A stretch of 64,000 bases of DNA from Melampsora larici-populina 98AG31 (Eukaryota > Basidiomycota > Pucciniomycetes > Pucciniales > Melampsoraceae). The position numbers and the translations under genes were made by a program. A model generated the notes under the pieces. It made no database searches and was not told the origin of the DNA. It saw only the letters and a program-made list of their open reading frames with translations. The DNA lies in the NCBI RefSeq assembly GCF_000204055.1, contig NW_006768767.1, forward strand, positions 2,885,352 through 2,949,351. Direction: 5' to 3'. Shown piece after piece: positions 59,801 through 64,000 of the stretch (its first letter is position 1; each line of letters opens with the position of its first letter).

Positions 59801-61521
59801 CACAAATGGAAGAGAAAGTGCTTCAAAACAGTATTGGACTTGATCTCTCGGACATTCAATCTTATTATGAAACCCAAGCGTGCTTTCGTCCAATGATTTG
59901 GCTTAAGAATGAATCAACTACCAATGAATTGGTCGTAGCAATATCTGATATGGGATTTATGGCCATAGCTCAAGCAGATCAAACGACACTCAAAGTATAT
60001 GATCTGAGAAATCAAAAGCTCTTGCTTGACGATCAAGTGATTCCTCAAAATCACAACGCAGGGAAAGGTAAACAGAAATCCGAGGAGAAAAGAATTCGAT
60101 GTTTGAGATGGGCGGTTTCTGCTCTCTATACTGGTAAGCTCATTTATTATGTCCCCGTAGGATCGTACCATTTGAAGACATGTGTCATTGACTGACAATG
60201 AGCTGTGACTGTGTATGCGGATTTAACAGACTCTTTGATGCTTCCTCGACTCTTGGTCGGATATGAGGATGGCACATTCGATTTTCTAAAGCTCTACCTA
60301 TCACAATCTCACATGATCGATAGTTGGTCGGCCACCGGTTTATCAAATGATAGCATTGGTCATGAAAAAAACGAAAAGGGAGAGAATAACCCACCGATTG
60401 GCTGTTTTGTTTTCGATTCACAGGGCCAAATTCAATCATCCAACTTGGCAAGCTTGCAGAGAGCTCTATCAGAGGGGACAAGAATGGATCCGATCACCGA
60501 TCAGCACCATGACGGATCTTCTTCTAAAGCGATCCATGGACTATTAGTGATTGTATCTCGTCGCTCAGTCGTGGTTAGGCTGAATATTAATGGACCCCTA
60601 TTGCTCAAGAAGGAAAACCTCTCAAATGAACCTGTTATTCAAGCTACCATTATCAGGTATCACACTTCATGCGCTTTATTGTTGATTGATGAGAAAAGGA
60701 TGTGCTATGTGCTGTCGTTGCCACATCTTGATCAGATATGTAAAACATTCCTTCCGGTAATCAATGGGTATGTGCTTTTCTCTTTTTAACAGAGATGGTT
60801 CACCCTTTATGTTAGTTGTTGACTCAAATCTTTTTGACCCCCATCTTGAATGTTATCTTTTCGTTCATGAAGTATTGAAAGCGTAGGTCGATTGACAATC
60901 GATTCATCGGCTGATGTGATTGAACAAGTGGATTTGGCGACGATCCATTTGACTACGCTGTTCGTTGGGAGAGACTCCGCATACTTGCCTTCTGTTACTG
61001 CTCACAATCCTAACATCAAGACACCTGAGCCCCCTCACCCTAGGACCTCAGCTCTTGCAGCAGCTTCGACCTTGGCATCTAACCTAGTATCATGGTTACA
61101 AGGAGCTAATGTAGCTCAACATAGTTCGAACAATCATTATCCAAATGATCTAAATCACTCATCATCCATTCGAATCACTGGTGCAGAAATCGATTCAATC
61201 TTAGCCGGACCACTTCGACCAGAGAAACCAATCTCATCATTACAACCACCTACCCAATCTAGAATCTCACACGTGATGATTCCTACTCATCAAACCAAGT
61301 CAATTACAAATTCAAATGCAAACACAAATGATCAACTTTCACAAAACTTGAATGAATTAAATCAACGCGGAGATAGATTAGAAACCTTGAATGAAAGGTT
61401 TGATGATTTATCGAATGCTGCTTCACAACTTGTTCAACAAGCTAAACGGATTGGACAACAACAAGCTAGCAAATCAGCTTTTAGTTCAGGAATTTCTGGG
61501 GTGAAATCGTTTTTTAAATGA
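56894..61521 (+). CDS. Tomosyn/Sro7/Lgl-type WD40 exocytosis regulator with C-terminal R-SNARE motif
   Basis: Eight exons: 56894-57040, 57122-57290, 57359-57452, 57526-57627, 57719-57796, 57882-60133, 60203-60767, 60882-61521; 1348 residues. The N-terminal WD repeats are clear: SLLAVGTAAGSIHVWGAPGV, DIKDTLYVYNLA, LFLGLKDGTVDCFDLDRGV, LLLIAHEGGITLYDLKQ and FVSGHLDGCLAFWSL, forming the first of two propellers; a Pro/Ser-rich loop (PPPPRPPRSGRR) lies between the later blades. The end (GDRLETLNERFDDLSNAASQ, then LVQQAKRI) aligns with the VAMP R-SNARE motif, with Arg in NERFDDL at the ionic zero layer. Proteins of this type bind the t-SNARE Sec9/Sso complex and Rab Sec4 and control vesicle docking at the growing tip. 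Exon 3 uses a weak donor (GTCTGC). Exon 6 is unusually long (2.25 kb) for this locus. Confidence 0.88.
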
Positions 61522-62438
61522 ACAGGTTTTTCTCCTTTTTGTTGGTATGTAGATCTTGTCCAGTAATCAGACAGAGAAGAGTAAGATGGGTAATGATAGC
61601 TTTGAAATGAATAGGTTTTGTTGTATATATATAGTTTTGATGTAAGTATATAGGAGAGAAGGGATGAATTTATCTTTATTGTTTGAGGTTTCTTTTATGG
61701 GAGGAGGGGGTTAGTTTCAGTGTTGGGATTTAGGTTTTGGTTGTTAAGACTTTCTTTGATTTGATCAAATCAATACTATGTAAGATATTTGCAAAATAAG
61801 TTGTTTCTCTTTTTCTTTGATAGTTAAATGTTGTGAAGACGAAATCTTGATATTTTTAACATGACTTCAAATCACGAAACTAAAGTTACTCACAACACAA
61901 GATTTTTTAATAAACCCAACAAGTCACGATCATCTTGAGCAGGATTGAAAGTTCCGAATCGACGTCGTTTTGACCGAAGAGATTTGTGATGCATATCTCG
62001 GTCTGAGTGATGAATGGTCATGAAACGATCGAAAAGGTTGCTTTACTCTCGAAGCCAGATCCTTCATTAACCATCTCATCTCGAAACCAAGTCGATCATA
62101 CCAGCTCTCCTCCAAATGTCATTCAGTCAGCTAATATGAAGTCATGTCTGGAGATTGAAATTCAATATTCATCAGGTTCGTGAACAACCTTCATAGTGAT
62201 GATGGAAAAGAGTGCAGACTTTTTCCTTCGGGTGCTTTGCCCGTCTATGAAAACACCATGACATCACAACAGCGTACACCAATTCATGAGCAACTGGTGG
62301 CATATAATCATATGATTGGATTATGACAAGAAAATTTACACCATCAACTTCTGATCCTGGGTCAGTACTTCTTCACATCATCTTCTCCTCTGTATGTGAG
62401 CAATTATATTATTTTCTTAATATATCACCAAGCCTAAA
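61522..62438. other. Intergenic region between tomosyn gene and CAP copy 2
   Basis: A long T-rich 3' flank follows the tomosyn gene. From about 61970 the sequence resembles the upstream region of CAP copy 1, so it is part of the CAP segmental duplication. Confidence 0.5.
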
Positions 62439-64000
62439 ATGATGATCAAAGTCATATCACATCTTGTGAGGATTATCATGATTTCATATTTGACTTGGTT
62501 ATGTAGTGGGATAGATAATCAAGCATATTACGATTCTGTGAATCCTCGTCTTGGTATCTTAGGAGAACAAATCTCTTCACTTCTTTCGACTTTTAGTGGA
62601 ATAAAATTATTGTCTCAAGTATCTAACCAAGAGAGGTCCAATTTAGGGCATCACGGTGGTTCTGAGGATCAAGTATTGGCTATCAGCGGATATGACGATT
62701 CGGATGATCATATCAACAACATATTTGTACGACATGAAACCTCACACACCTGCTGATTATGAGTTCCGCTGAAGTACTGATACATCTGAACGTGTTGCTC
62801 AGGACCGCTCTCTACTTCACCAGGAACGTGGTGGCACTTCCGATTCCTCAGTTGGAGAGACACTCAAAAATATGGCAGAGCTTCAAATGAACCTTGATAA
62901 AGACCAAAAGCTCGAATATACTGCGGGCAATTTGAACTATGACCTATCAATGCAAGGAGACATGGTACGCTTTGACTAGGATCTGTCTCATAATCTGTGA
63001 TGCACAATATTGGTTTGAAAAATGTTTGGAAAGCACTGATCATCAGAATCAATCTTTTTCGCTCTGCTAAACTAGTCTGATGACACGATCACAGAAGCCA
63101 CTAACTTGAAGCTCTTGCGGAGGGAAGAAAGTACTGCGTCTGATATGTAAGTAATCTCGTACTTCTTCACTTCAAACTCACATAAAAATTTATTCTTCTA
63201 CAAGATCAATCGATTAATGAACAAATGAATTTCTTAAGATGGGTCAAATGGCATAACTTTCATAGAAAAAAGTTTGCTGCACCTGATTTAAGTTGGGATC
63301 CAGAATTGGCAAATAGAGCTCAAAAGTTTACAAATCGATGTAACTTTGAACATTCGAAACCAGAAAGAAATGGACCACATTATGGAGAGGTTAGAGAATC
63401 TCACTTTTCAATCTGTTTTCTTCAAAGCTTTCAGAAACAAACACTGAAATTGAGTTGAGTGTTATGATTGGCATATGTGTTGTGGATTTGCTTATGTAGA
63501 ACTTGTTTGCTGGTGCTTCTGACATTCGAGGGATCGTGGACGCATGGGTGAATGGGCCAAATGAAGCAGGATCATACAATCCAGGTGCACCGAGTTATTC
63601 ACATTTCACACGTGAATCTCTTTCTATTTTACATGATCTCTTTGACTGAGTAGGATTCAAGACCAGCTCACATCTAACATTGATTTAATACATCATAGAG
63701 GTTGTATGGCGTGAAACAACTCAAGTTGGATGTGCTATCAGTGCATGTGATGATGTAGGACACTTTTCAGGTTCAAAAGTATACCAGAAGATGGGAAAGA
63801 AAGCTTCAATAGTGGCATGTGTTTATTTTCCGTAAGTCTTGATTCATTTCATGTATTGATCTATAAAGAAGAAGAACACAAGAAGTACTTATTCATCATG
63901 TGTGTGTGTGTGTAAAGTGCTGGTAATGTCATGGGTGAGTTTAAGAAAAATGTTGTCTTTCCATTTTGGAGTTATCCATACAATAGTGGTCACAAAGGTT
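62439..64000 (+). CDS. Secreted CAP/SCP (PR-1-like) protein, copy 2 (3' end outside window)
   Basis: Exons: 62439-62726, 62803-62964, 63076-63146, 63239-63389, 63500-63611, 63699-63831, 63918 to beyond 64000. Exon lengths 2-6 (162, 71, 151, 112, 133) are identical to copy 1, as are all phases. The signal peptide is stronger than in copy 1 (MMIKVISHLVRIIMISYLTW). The CAP domain keeps WVKWHNFHRK, RCNFEHS, GENLFAGASD, YSHFTQVVW, VGCAISACDDVG and ACVYFPAGNVMG. After that copy 2 continues with EFKKNVVFPFWSYPYNSGHK, unlike copy 1. The last intron ends in a (GT)n run just before AAAG|T. The protein should be secreted and may bind lipids or sterols like other PR-1-like proteins. The stop codon is not in the window. 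Confidence 0.87.

Overview
This is a 64 kb piece of an AT-rich, intron-dense fungal nuclear genome, most likely a rust fungus (Pucciniales, Basidiomycota). The reasons are many short GT-AG introns (about 45-120 nt) and tiny exons, tRNA genes with introns, a velvet-domain regulator, fungal mitochondrial proteins, secreted plant-cell-wall enzymes and CAP proteins in small paralogous sets, and a heavy load of young and decayed transposons between gene islands. The genus cannot be fixed from the sequence alone. All exon joins below were worked out by hand from splice sites, reading frame and family conservation.

Layout. 1-1103: 3' end of an acidic/basic hypothetical gene. 1512-1594: tRNA-Thr(AGT) with an 11-nt intron. 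1.6-8.1 kb: repeat-rich, with several MITEs (3.8, 4.8, 5.0 and 7.0 kb). 8150-8572: a 73-residue three-exon gene. 9164-10922: OAC1-type mitochondrial carrier. 12050-13339 and 17042-18275: two direct paralogous secreted GH43 arabinanase-like genes separated by MITE-rich DNA. 19234-20262 (-): secreted fasciclin-domain protein. 21506-22257: small secreted cysteine-rich protein with two internal repeats (candidate effector). 22777-28040: a complete non-coding LTR retrotransposon with 977-bp LTRs and a CACAA target duplication. 28.7-29.7 kb: a hAT-type MITE and a MITE nested in another MITE. 31008-31804: cytochrome c oxidase subunit VIa (COX13). 32159-35078: a MULE with 76-bp terminal inverted repeats and an uninterrupted transposase. 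35352-35461 (-): tRNA-Ser(GCT) with a 28-nt intron. 39024-40569: CAP/PR-1-like secreted protein. 41093-43237 (-): decayed hAT-like transposase. 44878-47017: decayed TA-flanked DDE transposon. 47.1 kb: Ty3/Gypsy integrase scrap. 48.0-49.15 kb: two clusters of CGGTT/AACCG hairpins. 49604-51142: velvet-domain transcription factor in eight exons. 53935-56433 (-): WW-domain protein, divergent from 56894-61521, a tomosyn/Sro7-type WD40 protein ending in an R-SNARE motif. 62439-64000: second CAP gene, cut off by the window end.

Functionally the window mixes housekeeping genes (oxaloacetate-type carrier, COX subunit VIa, exocytosis regulator, tRNAs), one developmental regulator (velvet) and a secretome set (two GH43, two CAP, fasciclin, cysteine-rich protein) that fits a plant-parasitic lifestyle. 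The secreted genes lie next to recent transposon insertions and show local duplication (GH43 pair 3.7 kb apart, CAP pair 22 kb apart with shared upstream DNA).
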